Program-made: the position numbers and the translations under genes
The notes under the pieces: model-generated
Database searches by the model: none
What the model was told of the DNA's origin: nothing
The model's input: only the letters and a program-made list of their open reading frames with translations
Assembly (NCBI GenBank): GCA_025174535.1
Contig: JALBUN010000001.1
Coordinates: forward strand, 3,720,001-3,784,000
Origin: Cantharellus purpuraceus
Taxonomy: Eukaryota; Basidiomycota; Agaricomycetes; Cantharellales; Hydnaceae
DNA: 64,000 nucleotides
Direction: 5' to 3'
Shown here: in pieces, positions 10,451-21,826 of the stretch
Layout of the letters: each line of letters opens with the position of its first letter
Position numbering within the stretch: position 1 is the stretch's first letter

Positions 10451-12985
10451 CCTGCTTACTATTTTTTTTGGTCTGTTGTGGCATTGGTGGCATGGCCCTT
10501 TGCCTTTGCTGCAGACGAGGTTGCCTTGTTGCAATCCTTGGCTTGGTGGCCAGGTTTTCCACAGAACAGACAGAGGTTGTTGTCCATGTGATGCTGGCAT
10601 TCCTGCTGGGTAAGTTTTCCATCTTTTCCCAGCTTGGTGGAGAGGTCCGGAGTGCTCTTGCGAGCTCCGGAGCTATTGCCAGTTCCGGAGTTGTTCTAAC
10701 TGGAACCAGAAGTGGCAGCATTACCCATGTTTGACTTCTGGCCTGAGTTGGCGGTGGTCTTCTTATCAGACCCCTTGTTGGACTTTGGGGTCTTGTCCAA
10801 TGATTTGTCCAATTTGTTGTTAGCTGAATTTTTGTGGGAGACCTCAGATTGACGTTCCCAATAACAGGCGTCAATGGATTGGGCGAGCTTGCAAAGGTTA
10901 ACCAAAGTATCTGGCTTACCAATGCGTGATATCTCGTCCTTGATGCAGGATGGGAGTCCAACGTAAAATTGACGTCGGAGCATGGCGTCACCCCATTGGA
11001 CTTTCAGGGCTAGCTGCTGGAAGCTCACAATGTATTTTGCAATTTTGTGATTTTCCTTCATCCGAAGTTGATCAAGTTTGTTCTCGGCCTTGGCCTCAGG
11101 GTTGTAAGGATCGAAATTGGTCTGAAGTTTGGAGATGAAGTTAGAGTAGTCTTCTGACCATATTGGATCATCGGAGTGTCCATGAGTGCTGGCTCGAAGT
11201 AGTCCAGTGTGGTGCCCTTGAGATAGGACATGGCGAAGGTGACCTTCACCTGATCGGATGTGAACACATTGGGGTGGTCACAGAAGTTCAACTGGCATTG
11301 CACCAAGAACGGCTGGAGCTTGCACGGTGTCGGTTCACTTAAGGAATAGATCCTATAAGCCTGCGCACAACGGTCCTAGCAAACAGACGGTGTGTAATGC
11401 AGTTGTTCAGCACTCCAAAGATCAATCAGGGGTAGGGGCGGCACTGAGTAATAGGAAAGTGGGATAGTGCTCTGTGGTTGGATGGGGATGGGAGCTAAAG
11501 GTCGGTCCCAATGGCTGATCGTGCTCTGTGACTGGATGACAATGGGGAGCCCGGTTGGGAGGTACACAGAAGCTGGTTTCAAGAAAAGCAACCTCTCGGT
11601 GGCAGAGGGAAATCTGATCATTGAACCAAGGTGTTTTACCTCAGTGTAGAGATGATGGATTGTGATGTAGAGCGTAGAGTGTAGACTTAGAGCATGGACT
11701 TTGACTTTAGAGCGTTGGCTGAAAACTTGTTGATTTCTTCCAAAGGCAAAAACTAGCGCCCTTTTATATACAAATCCCCAGGGCACAACAACACAATATG
11801 AGGAGCAAATGATGCAATATGATGCAAGAAATGCTGATCAAGCCAGCTGATGAAGCGTGTGAAGTTGAACTACTAATGGGGAAATCATGGAGAAATGAAA
11901 TGACAGATAGGGGTAATCTTTGTAAGAATAGGGGGTGATGAGTAATAAAAGAACCAAAAATAGAACAAGGATGAGTAAGTCGTGTATGAATGAAACAGGG
12001 GTGAGTCATATAAAAGAACAATAGAAACATCCACCAATACCATCTTCCCTACAGCTCTGAAGGTAAATTGACCCTGAGTCACATGAGGACTTCAGTCAGC
12101 ATCCACAACAAATACTCCTTATTGTCTTAGTGATCTGTCTCCATATGGTATCCCGTTCCAAGAGTATTCAGTCCCTTTGCCTGACACGATGTAACCTGAG
12201 TTGGATTGAAGTGGGAGGATAGGTTGGCGATGGTGACTGAAATTCTACCTCACGTTCGACTCTTCTATCCGTGTTACGATATAGAGGTGAAATGTCAAGG
12301 AATGTATATGGTTCAACGGAATCATGAAAGAATATAGGATCGCCAATGGCATAAGACATGGTGGGGATCTTGGACGTTGAAAGAGTTTTGGAAATATTTT
12401 GACATGTGGAGGTGGCTTAACATGCCTGTGGAGCTTGGCATATTTTTGATAGTCCTCTGTGTCCAGAGACCAGTGTGACATATTATTAGAAGCGATGTTG
12501 GAGAGGGGAATAGAATGGGAAGCCATGTGAATGATAATGAAAGGATTGGTGTGAATAGAAGGCTGATAATGATCGATGGCAATGAAACACGAGTGACGAT
12601 TGATGGCTAGAATTAGAGACTGAGGTGGAGAGGGAGTTGTGGCGCTATTTAAAAGTTGGTATGAAAAGACGCTGGCGGAGTTGGACTGTCAGAGTGGTTC
12701 AATATACGTCCTCGATGCGTCCTGGCTCATCAGCAGATCGGAGCCATCAAATGGGTCAGGTTCCCGGACCTTGGTCTGGGACTTAGGAACTTGTGGTGTA
12801 CGGATGCTGCTGGCGAGCAGGGAGATGGCTTGTGCCAGATTTGGAGAGGGCGGGGTGTTGTCCTCTTCATTGATGGCCTCTATGTGGTCTGTCAGTTCTT
12901 CGACTACCTCAGGGATGGTGTCTATGCTGGGAGTGGGCACCTCGATGGTTCATGCACATTCGGAATTGGCGGTGGATTGTGGCAT
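10451..12985 (-). pseudogene. Gypsy family A gag (copy A2), split by LTR B
   Basis: Minus-strand gag with ATG at 12985. It is interrupted at the codons equivalent to 54035-54045 of A5 by unit B (11338-12732). The N-terminal acidic segment (IDTIPEVVEE) lies at 12733-12985 and the core, Ser/Asn linker and zinc knuckle at 10451-11337. The A8 run preceding the gag stop (possible slippery site) is conserved at about 10463-10475. Indels and TGA codons are present. The 3' end is joined to the antisense gene. Confidence 0.83.
11338..12732 (-). mobile_element. Unit B (about 1.4 kb, LTR-like), full length, inserted in gag
   Basis: On the minus strand it begins TGATGAGCCAGG and ends GTGAACCGACA, the same termini as at 49904-51299. 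It interrupts a gag gene. Flanking tetranucleotides read CTGC and CCGT in gag orientation. Both can derive from one CCGC duplicate by C-to-T change at CpG (inference), which would agree with the 4-bp GCGC duplication at the other full copy. It carries a small ORF starting at 12526 and a TATA box upstream of the second half. Confidence 0.8.
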
Positions 12986-13017
12986 TGGTAGGAGTGAGTA
13001 TGGCAGTTTGAATATAC

Positions 13018-13558
13018 TGTTATGCACTGAGTCTGATTGGGGGTCAGAGATTGGGTTGGAGGTTGGGTTGGAGGTTTGGTTGGAGTTGGGAAGGGAGTCG
13101 GGGTATGTCATGGAGGTCAGAACAGACTTGGCTTCAGCTTATGTGCTGCACCCTCACTAATACCAGTGTCTGAGATTTCAGAGATGGAGTATGACTTAGA
13201 TAGTTAGGATCGGACTTAGGAACTAGGTGTGATTCAATATTCAAACTGGGGAATGAAGTCCACAGTCCGGCAGCGTAAATACATATTTGAAATCTAATAA
13301 TAATTACTCCAGTGATGGGTCTCTGAGGCTGATGGCCTTACATGAATATGTCCAAGTCTGACGGGGACGGATGTCTGGGTTCCTATGGTGATGCTGATGC
13401 ATCAATCAGAACCGGACATGGATGGGTGAGATTCAGCGGTGACAATCAGACAGATAAATGGAGATGTGATGGTTCCCAAATGGAGTATAGATTTCATATG
13501 CATGGGGATCTGAGTGGATCGGATGGGGATCTGGGCATTAATGAATATAGTCATAACA
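13018..13558 (-). repeat. LTR of Gypsy family A (5' LTR of copy A2)
   Basis: TG...CA sequence homologous to 53206-53757, immediately upstream of the minus-strand gag of copy A2. The right flank enters family A pol on the plus strand at codons equivalent to about 57148, so A2 is nested in copy A3. Confidence 0.83.
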
Positions 13559-15473
13559 TGCAGTTAAACACTTGAACAACCCTTCCAACCTGAAGTGGTC
13601 ACTTGACCCCAAAGGACATCTCTGACATAATGATCAGATATATGTCCCTGATGCCAATGGTCTCCAACTCCAAGCTTTTGTTATGCACTAGGTCTGATTG
13701 GGGGTTGGAACCTGGATCAGAGTTTGGGGTCAGAGTTGGAGTAGGTGTTGGGGTGCATCATGGGGGTTGGAACAGACTTGGCTTCAGCTTATGTGCTGCA
13801 CCCTCACTAATACCTGTGTCCAAGATCTTGGAGACAGAGTATGACTTAGCTAGTTCAGATTGGACTTAGGAGCTAGGCATGATTTGATATTGAACTGGGG
13901 AATGAAGTCCCCAGTAGTACAGCTTAAATATATATTTGAAATCTAATAACAATTACTCCAGTGATGGATCTCTAAGGCCAAATATGTCCAAGTCCAACAG
14001 GGATGGATGTCCAGGTTCCTATGGTGATACTGATGTATCAATTGGAACCAGAGGCAGATGAGCAAGATTGATGGTGACGATTGGATGGACTGATGGAGAT
14101 GTGATGGTTTCCAAATGGAGTATAGATTTCATATGTGTGGGGATCTGGGTGGATTGGATGGGGATCTGGTCATTACTGAATATAGTCATAACAGTTTTGC
14201 AGTACTATCATGATCACCTGATCTCTGGCCATTTCAGACAAAACCACACACAAGGGTTAATCCAATGAGACTACATATGGCCAAAAATGCAAAAGTATAT
14301 TCAACACTACTGTAACTCTTGTACCACATGTATGTGCTCAAAATCACAAAGGCATAAACCCTATGGAATTCTTAAGCAACTTCTGGTTCCAGAGCAACCA
14401 TGGAACTCCATCTCCATGGATTTCATAGAGAAGCTCCCTCTGTTGCTTGGATACAACACAATACTTGTGATCATTGACAGGTTCACTAAACAGTCACTAT
14501 TCATTCTGATGCATGACACTATCGCCTCCACCTCACTAGCCAGGTTGTTCATCCTCCACATGTTTTCTAAACATGGAGTCCCATCACACATTACATCCAA
14601 TTGGGGCTCAGAGTTCATATCCTCCTTTTTCCAAACATTAGAAAAGGCCCTTGACATGAAGCTCCACTTCACCTCCAGTTATCATCCTGAAGGAGACGGA
14701 CAAACAGAATGAATGAATGAGTCCCTGGAACAATATCTCTGAGTCTATTGTAATTATCAACAAGACAACTGGGCTGATCCACTTCTGATCACAGAGTTTG
14801 CCTACAACAAAGCCCTAAATGCTACCACTGGCATCTCTCCATTCTTTGCTAACAAAGGCTACCATCCAAACATCTCCATCCATCCTGAGAAGGAACTCAC
14901 CTCAACTAAAGCCTGCCAATTTGTGACTGACCTCAACCAACTACACCAACATCTCTGAGAAGCCATCTCCAATGCCTAGAAATGATACCAAGTCTCTGCA
15001 GACCAATGCCATACCCCAGCTCCAGACCTGCAGATCAGAGACAAAGTATTTGTCAAGGCCAAACACTTCCAGACCACCTGTCCATCAAAGAAACTCTCTG
15101 AGAAATATTTAGGTCCTTATGAGGTCATCGCTCATGCAGGCAGTAGGTCCTTCACTCTCCAGCTTCCTGACCACTTCTAAGCAGTCCATCTGGTCTTCCA
15201 TATATCAATGCTTGAACCAGCTACCACAAATAAGATTCCTGGTTGCACCCAATCCCCACTTCCTCCAATCATCATCAAGGGAGATAACAAGATCCTTGAC
15301 TCAAAGATCAATCACCAATATAAGTGCAAACTCAGTACCTAGTCAAATGGACTGGATACAAAGGCACTGCCAAAGAGTCTTCATGGATTTCCACATCTGA
15401 ACTCGATCATGCATCTAAATCCAATTTCCATTCCACTTATCCTGATAAACCTGGCCCTCTTATGAATCTTTAA
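13559..15473 (+). pseudogene. Gypsy family A pol (copy A3): integrase and chromodomain
   Basis: Plus-strand pol homologous to 57148-58566, split by a solo A LTR at 13679-14193. It contains the HHCC-type integrase zinc region (HYCNSCTTCMCSKSQ), the integrase core (MDFIEKLP; SNWGSEF with the second Asp changed to Asn; GDGQTE) and a degenerate chromodomain. It terminates at TAA 15471-15473. More than eight premature TGA/TAG codons and indels mark it as dead. Downstream lies the antisense gene on the minus strand, then an A LTR, which is the same order as in A5. Confidence 0.87.
13679..14193 (-). repeat. Solo LTR of Gypsy family A in pol, TSD GCTTT/GTTTT
   Basis: A 515-bp TG...CA unit homologous to the A5 LTRs, flanked by GCTTT (13674-13678) and GTTTT (14194-14198), a 5-bp duplication with one C-to-T difference. 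Pol sequence is collinear across it. It contains the conserved CTGGGGA hairpin. Confidence 0.88.
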
Positions 15474-15666
15474 GTCCTATCATTAACTCCGATCCTATTA
15501 TTCCACATCATTATGTTATATCACTTCACAGAAAAACTACAATATCTATCCAAAATCCAAAACCCTCACTCCACTCCATCTCCATCTTCAAGTTACAAGT
15601 CAAACTTTTGCTATTTCAAATCCACTCAAAAAAAAAAAAAATATTACAATTAAAATCATTTTATTT

Positions 15667-17945
15667 CTACAAATCATACATCTGCTTCCTCTTGCTCTTT
15701 CCCTTCACTTTTTCCATTTCAACCTCCATTTCCATCACTGTCTCTGACTCACTGTCACTCTCCACATCTGACACCCAATCCCTCTCATCCCCCATATCTG
15801 AGTCAGTCTCCAGTGGGGTGAAGTACTTGTGCAACCAGTGCAGCTCAGCAGTCTGCCATCCCTCTAGGACCTCTCTCCACTTCATGGACTTCACTAAGTC
15901 CCCCAGCAACCCCTCAGTCCACTGGAGGTACTCCAACTGAAGACTGACCAGCTTGGTAAGCTGGCCCACCATGCTGTTGGGTGCTGAAACATGTCCAGTA
16001 CCCATGCCGGTCACCCCCTCTGATCTGGCACCACTCCCTTCAGCCACTACAGCACCCTTCTCTGTCTGCCACTTCTTGGTTGGATGACCCTCCAACTCCT
16101 TCTCCACCCCTCCTTGTATCATGGGTCAAGTGAACTGACCATTGATCCTGCACCCTCTCTTCTGCCCCAACATCTTTCACAGGATCATTGTCAACACACA
16201 CTGAACACCTATGTCACGACACAAGTCGCACACAATGCCAGGTCTACCAAATGACTCTGCTGGAGCTGGAACCTTGGATGGTCCACTCTGTTTTGATGTG
16301 GCCTCCAGGTTCTCCCTCTCCTCTTCCTTATCTTGCTGCTCTGCTACAGCCCTCTCCATCTTACATTCATGAATCTTGATTGCTGACCAGGTAACATGCG
16401 ACTCCTTTTTATGAGTTGCTATTAACTGGTCTTCTGCCTTGCACCATATAACCCTCCATTCCCCATATCCACACTCAGGTATGTCTTCAATGAGAAGACT
16501 GCAATATCAAGGTCCTTCTTGGTCATGGCTGCATATAGCTCCGCCTGCTTGTGACTTTCAACCGCATCCACCCAGGTCATTTCCTTGTAGTGATTCAAGA
16601 ATGGGTCAGGCTCTGTGCCCACCTCTGGCACTGCACATCCAGATCTGCCTCCATCTCTTCCTTCTCCACCTCTGCCACATCATCTTCTTCAGCTGCACCT
16701 GCCACAAACAATGGCTGTGGTTGCAAACACACCGGTGAGCTTTGTTGTTCCAGCTGCCAGACGTCTAGCTGCTGGACTTCTGGGGAGAAAGGAGAGGAGA
16801 GGGGGATTAGAGGGGACAGGGGAGGAACAGGAGCATATAGGAGGCTCAGGAGATTTGGAGGGGCAAAGGGGGTAAAGGAGGACAGTTACAGGAATGGAAT
16901 AGGGAACAGGAGAAGCCCCTGTGAGTTCCAGAACTTCCCAGACATTATTTCGCTTTTATTTTCATCATTTCATCATCATGGACACTTCCCCCCATCATCA
17001 TCTCATCATCCATCCCATCATTGACTCAGGACATAATGACTTCATTCATTCATAGGACTTAGTATCATATATAAATCACGTCTGTAATGCACTTGAAAAG
17101 ACAGAGTAATTATCTCTCACATATTCTGTCTGTGTGTCTGAATCTATTTGTATCTGGAATAACTCCAGAACGAATGCATATTTCTATTAGCTTTTGCATA
17201 TTCTATTAGAATATTGCATATCCCACTCGAATCTTGAATTATGAAGCCATAAAATCATTGGCTATGTTTTTATTAAGCATTTACTTAAAATCAAATCACC
17301 TACTTCTGCTACCTGCTGAATTAGCTTGTATCCAGACGAGGACTTATCCAAATCACTCCAAACTTCACACAAAGATACTATTCAAGCTTTTCTCTCACAC
17401 GACTGTGCATACATCATGTTCCCATCACTGCTCCATTTTCTCTTTGACTTCTGCTCGTCACTACACCCTAGCAAGGCAATTATTCACATCATTTAAAATA
17501 ACAGGCTTGCCAGTAGAACAGGTGTTGGACAGGATGGCTCCATCCATGTAACCAAGATAATAGTGACCTCAGGGGTCCATGTCTGTATTGGCACACTCAG
17601 ACTCTCTGGTTGACTAGTCACTCCCACCCCAGTCACCTCCTCCTCTACCTCCATGGAAGCCTCTAGTTTGCGCACCTGTTCCTCCACTTCCTTCAGCCTC
17701 ACAGCCTCCATTGTGGCCTCAAGCTTCTTGACCTTGCAAGCTTGCTCTGCCTTTGCCTCTGCCTCCCTCCATCTCCACTTCACTTCCTTCTCCTCCTTCC
17801 ATCTCTGTTCTGCCTCCTCCTCCTCCTCCTGTCTCTGTTCCTGTTCCTCCTCCTTCCACTTCCATTCCTCCTCCTCTTCTTTCTATTAAGCCAGGAGCAA
17901 CTGCTCAAGCTTGGCCACACTCATGTTTGCCAAAGGATTCAACAT
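15667..17945 (-). pseudogene. Family A antisense accessory gene (copy A3), split by LTR C'
   Basis: Starts at ATG 17945 (MLNPLANMSVAKLEQLLLA), followed by two stops and a long Glu/Lys/Arg coiled coil. The LTR at 16743-17503 interrupts the acidic linker. The C-terminal acidic/basic tail ends at 15667. A TATAAAAG box lies upstream at 17970-17977 with the same spacing as in A5. The Zn2Cys6-like segment is partly degraded: only CDLCRDIGVQC is clear. The gene is antisense to pol at 13559-15473. Confidence 0.82.
16743..17503 (+). repeat. Solo LTR of family C', TSD AGCTT/GGCTT
   Basis: A 761-bp TGTTGTTCC...AAATAACA unit with flanks AGCTT (16738-16742) and GGCTT (17504-17508). The antisense gene is collinear across it. 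It is homologous to 44025-44788 and more distantly to LTR C. It has a purine-rich GGAGAGGAGAGGGGG tract near the start and a TATATAAA box near 17070. Confidence 0.88.
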
Positions 17946-18075
17946 CATTGGGGATTCAACATGCCCCTCCTTTTATATGCTCTCCAGACCCCCTGTATAA
18001 ACTCCAACTATGCCAATCATCTCAGCTATTCAGTCTACAGACCTGAGGCCTCAAGGGCTTGGGCTTAATGAAGGG

Positions 18076-18579
18076 ATGATTATATTCATTAACTTCCAGA
18101 TCCTCATCCAGTCCCTCAGATCCTTGTGCATATGAAATCTATACTCCATTTGGAAACTGTACATCTCCCATAGTCCATCCAATCATCATCACAACTCCAC
18201 CCATCTGTCCCCGGTCCACTGATGCATCAGCATCACCATAGGAACTGGACATCCATCCCCATTGGACTCAGATATATTCACATAAGGCTGTCAGCCTCAG
18301 AGATCCATCACTGGAATAATTATTATTAGATTTTGAATATGTATTTAAGTCATGCTACTGGGGACTTCATTCCCCAGCTTGAATATTGAATCATGCCTAG
18401 CTCTTAAGTCTGATCTGAACTATCTACAGTCTTACCCTGCCTCCAAAATCTCAGACACAGGTATTAGTGAGGGCACAGCATATAAGCCGAAGCCAAGTCC
18501 ACTCCAACCCCCACACACCCCGACACCAACACCAACTCCAATCCAAGTTCCAACCTCCCATTGGACCTAGTGTATAACA
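18076..18579 (+). repeat. LTR of Gypsy family A (3' LTR of copy A3)
   Basis: Homologous to 60571-61071. The first few bases are degraded and it ends ...GGACCTAGTGTATAACA. It follows the antisense gene of copy A3, which makes it the 3' LTR of that copy. Confidence 0.8.
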
Positions 18580-18840
18580 TCTTTGTACAATTGAGACTGA
18601 GTATCTCTTCTAGCTTCTGCTGTGTTATAATACTCTACAGTAACATCCAATTTAAGAAAGCTCTGCTGCTTATTCAGCATGATAATCTGATCAATTCCAG
18701 GTGGGTACATTCATGTGAGGTCTCCATCAAGCATTGACAATGGTGAGTGTAGGTATTGCATAGGTGTCACAGTGATCTGTGAGTTTAAAATACTTGATAG
18801 GCCATGCTACTCATGAGTCATCTGCCAGCCATCCATATAA
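18580..18840. other. Unassigned spacer
   Basis: About 260 bp of AT-rich sequence with no recognisable gene or match to other repeats in the window. Confidence 0.5.
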
Positions 18841-18896
18841 TCTGTGCCCTAGGGATGGGGTATGTATGGAGTTTATGTAGATCATAAAATGGAGGT

Positions 18897-20103
18897 TGTT
18901 AAGGTCTGGGAAACTGTGTTTGCAAAGAGTAACCAGAGTTTGGATGCCAGTGATATAGGGGAAGGAACTTTACAGTTCCAGTTCAACCAGAGACAGAGCG
19001 GGCAATAACTATTGAGTTGGATCGAGTGGACTTGGCTTCAACTTGTGTGTTGTGCCCCCTCAGATCATCAGTCCAATATTTTGGAGTTCAGAGGTATGGA
19101 GTTGGATCAAGGATCCAGAGTTCAACTTGTCAAGAAGGGACTTATCAAGAGGCTGTTACATCCTGTAACACCAAGTCTGATCTCCAGATCTTCATCTCCA
19201 TCTCCTTCATCTCCATTCTCTCTCTACTCCATCTCCATCAACTCCACCTCCATCAACCCTGAACTCCATTATTATTCTCCTTATAAGTAGTTTCTTCTTA
19301 TGGATCACAACAAACCTTCTTCTTTTATATTGCTTAGTATTAATTTGGACTTGGGTCCAAACTCCAAACTCCTTTCCATGTTGTACTCCATATCCATCTT
19401 ATTGTCTTATCACTTTTAGTTTTATCATCCAATTCTCCACATACTTATATGGGCTACTCTCTGTCTGTTACAGTAGTTCATATATCAACCAAATTTGCCC
19501 CATCAACTTCTTTGTTACTAGCTTCTTGACAAGTACTTTCTTGACAAGTCAAACTCCAGATCCTTGATTCAACTCTGTACTCTGAACTCTGAAATATTGG
19601 ACTGACAATCTGAGGGGGTGCAACACACAAGTTGAAGCCAAGTCCACTTGATCTGACTCAATAGTTATTGCCCCATTCTGTCTCCAGTTGAACTGGAACA
19701 GTAGAGTCCCCTCCCCTTCATCACTAGCATCTGAACTCCAGTTACTCCATTGAACATCTAGTATCAGCCTTTAACAGAAGCTAGCAACCAAGAAGTTGAT
19801 GGGGCAAATCTTAGTTGATATACAAACTACTGTAACATACACAGAGTAGCCCATATAAGTATGTGAAGAATTCAATGATAAAACTAAAAGCAATAGAACA
19901 ATAAGATGAATATGGAGTACAACATGGAAAGGAGTTCAGAGTTTGGACCCAAGTCCAAACTAATGCTAAGCAATATAAAAGATGATGGTTTGTTGTAATC
20001 CATAAGAAGAAACTACTTATAAAGAGAACAATAATGGAGTTTGGGGTTGATGGACATGGAGATGACGGAGGTGGAAATGGACTTGGTGTTCCAGGATGTA
20101 ACA
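18897..20103 (-). repeat. Solo LTR of family H (minus), TSD GAGGT, carrying a second H LTR
   Basis: TG...CA unit flanked by the perfect duplication GAGGT (18892-18896 and 20104-20108). After removing the nested H LTR at 19154-19776 with its duplication, the unit is about 580 bp. On its own strand it starts TGTTACATCCTGG and the outer end reads ...CCTTAACA. No coding sequence. Confidence 0.9.
19154..19776 (+). repeat. Solo LTR of family H nested in H, TSD GAGGC/GAAGC
   Basis: A 623-bp unit beginning TGTTACATCCTGTAACA, which forms a perfect 7-bp terminal hairpin TGTTACA/TGTAACA, and ending ...CTTTAACA. Flanks are GAGGC (19149-19153) and GAAGC (19777-19781). It is inserted in opposite orientation within the older H LTR. 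Confidence 0.9.
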
Positions 20104-20253
20104 GAGGTCAAGGAAACAATGAGTAGAGTCAGAATCAATCAACAGCTTGAATAGTAGTATTGGGAACAGAGTCAGAGTGGGAAAGAGTAGATGCATTCAA
20201 GCAGACCTTGTTTGTCACATGGGGAGTACCAATGCAGCCCTCAGCCTGTGCAG

Positions 20254-20615
20254 TGTCAGGGTTCAAATAAGTCACATTCTATTTTTAGTATTTTCTCTTG
20301 ACACCCCTATCAGCGCAGCCTGTCAGGGTGCATCTCCCCTATTTCATTGCCCCTATCACTTCCCCTATCCTTCCTCCCCTATCTTGGTTCTCCTATCCAT
20401 CTCCATCATTTAGTATAAAGACTCGCCTTGGTGCAGTGTGATCCCCTCAGCTTGATCTCTGAGGATATCTGCTGTACCAGGTAAGTCCCATGTATTTATC
20501 AGAAACAGCTGTATAGACTGAGGATATCCACTGTACCAGCTGGCATTATTTGTTATCGGCTCTCACTTATTGAGTATCTTGTTGTTGTGGCCTCGTCATC
20601 AGCGTCACCCTCACA
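20254..20615 (+). repeat. 5' LTR of element T
   Basis: Starts TGTCAGGG and ends CCCTCACA, 362 bp. It contains a TATA box and the predicted transcription start. It differs from the 3' LTR (27054-27415) by three substitutions. Confidence 0.95.
20414..20420 (+). promoter_or_regulatory. TATA box in the LTR of element T
   Basis: TATAAAG lies about 35 nt upstream of AGCTTGATCT (20449-20458), the segment complementary to the primer-binding site. This fits transcription starting near 20447-20450. Confidence 0.65.
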
Positions 20616-20617
20616 GA

Positions 20618-20627
20618 AGATCAAGCT
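20618..20627 (+). other. Self-complementary primer-binding site of element T
   Basis: AGATCAAGCT, two bases after the 5' LTR, is the exact reverse complement of AGCTTGATCT at 20449-20458 near the predicted mRNA start. No TGG-initiated tRNA-type site is seen. Tf1 of fission yeast is known to prime from the folded 5' end of its own mRNA, and this element probably does the same. Confidence 0.7.
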
Positions 20628-20683
20628 CATAAGACAACCCCACACCTCATAACACTTTCCCTATTAACTACTTCACCGATACC

Positions 20684-21826
20684 ATGACCAATCAGCTCCC
20701 TGAAGCCTATTGGGACACTCTAGGTGAAAGTGGTGGCTTTCTGCGAGCGTTGTTCAACACCCAGGCGCAGCAGCTCCAGCAGCTGCAACTCCAGAACCAG
20801 CACCTCCAAAGCCAGTTCGCCAATGTCCAGAACAACCTAGCAGATGCTGCCACTGCTGCCGCCATCGCTGCAGCACAGACCATCTCTCAGACCACCTCAT
20901 TTCCCACACCTTCTCCTACATCGTCATCCATTTGCCCAATAAGGGCAGCTGAACCAGCCAAATTCAATGGAGATCATGCAGAGACGGAAGGTTTCATTCA
21001 CTCTATCAGGCTTGCCATTGCAGTCCAGCCTACATCTTTCCCAGATGAGCAGACCAAGATCCTCTATGCCCTCTCTTTTATGACAGGAGGTTCTGCTGAA
21101 GTATGGGCGCACAATGAGACACAGGCAGTCATTGACAGGACCTCACCACTCTCCACCTTGGAGGAATTCATTAAGCAGGTGGAGAATGCTTTTGGGGACC
21201 CTGACCGCTCTCGAACAGCACGAACAAAGTTACACAATCTTAGGATGACACCTGGCATGTCAGCGGATGAATACACAGCACAGTTTGAGATACTAGCAGG
21301 AAGGACTGGGTTTAATGATGCAGCACTGGAAGATGCCTATGCCCGAGGGCTCCCTGCAATGATTCTTGACAAGATCCATGCACAGCCATCCCTCCCGTCC
21401 GATCTCAAGGCATGGAAGGAAGCGGCCTGTCAAATTGACTGCAACCACTGTCATCTTCTAGAAGTGAGACGTGCTCAGACTTCCCTCACTCCTGCCCGCT
21501 CTACCCCATCCCGCCCTCACAGCACTCCAGTCATCTCTGTACCAACTACCTTGGCAACCTCTAATGGTGCTGCACCTATGGATATTGACTCCAACCACCA
21601 TCGCATTGAAACTCAGACGTGCTATAACTGTGGAAAGCGTGGCCATATATCCCCAGCATGCCCTGAACCACGCAAGGAACGTATCCGAGCTGATCTCACA
21701 CAAACAGCAATTACAGGCATGATATCAGAGTCAGTAGCAGCTGCACTGAAGGCCAAAGAAGAAGTGCAGAAGGCAGTAATTCCAAAGCAAGAGGAGAAGC
21801 AGGATTTTCAGGCCAGTCAGCAGTGA
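20684..21826 (+). CDS. gag: Gag of element T
   Basis: 380-residue capsid/nucleocapsid protein, intact. A Gln-rich stretch with coiled-coil character lies near residues 25-60. The retrotrans_gag-type core follows (from about 85-240, with FIHSIRLAI, EFIKQVENAFGD and MSADEYTAQFE). A CCHC zinc knuckle CYNCGKRGHISPAC lies near residue 310. The start ATG 20684 is the first after the primer-binding site. The stop at 21824 overlaps the start of pol in the -1 frame. I did not find a canonical slippery heptamer, so how pol is translated is unclear. Confidence 0.92.
   Translation: MTNQLPEAYWDTLGESGGFLRALFNTQAQQLQQLQLQNQHLQSQFANVQNNLADAATAAAIAAAQTISQTTSFPTPSPTSSSICPIRAAEPAKFNGDHAETEGFIHSIRLAIAVQPTSFPDEQTKILYALSFMTGGSAEVWAHNETQAVIDRTSPLSTLEEFIKQVENAFGDPDRSRTARTKLHNLRMTPGMSADEYTAQFEILAGRTGFNDAALEDAYARGLPAMILDKIHAQPSLPSDLKAWKEAACQIDCNHCHLLEVRRAQTSLTPARSTPSRPHSTPVISVPTTLATSNGAAPMDIDSNHHRIETQTCYNCGKRGHISPACPEPRKERIRADLTQTAITGMISESVAAALKAKEEVQKAVIPKQEEKQDFQASQQ

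Larger units (their letters stand above)
18841..20253 (-). pseudogene. Gypsy family A gag/protease remnant (copy A4), interrupted by H LTRs and element T
   Basis: Pieces at about 18841-18896, 20104-20253 and 27416-27590 align collinearly on the minus strand with positions 60-430 of this window (start of pol and end of gag). They are separated by nested H LTRs (18897-20103) and by element T (20254-27415). It shows the original landing site of both insertions. Confidence 0.75.
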
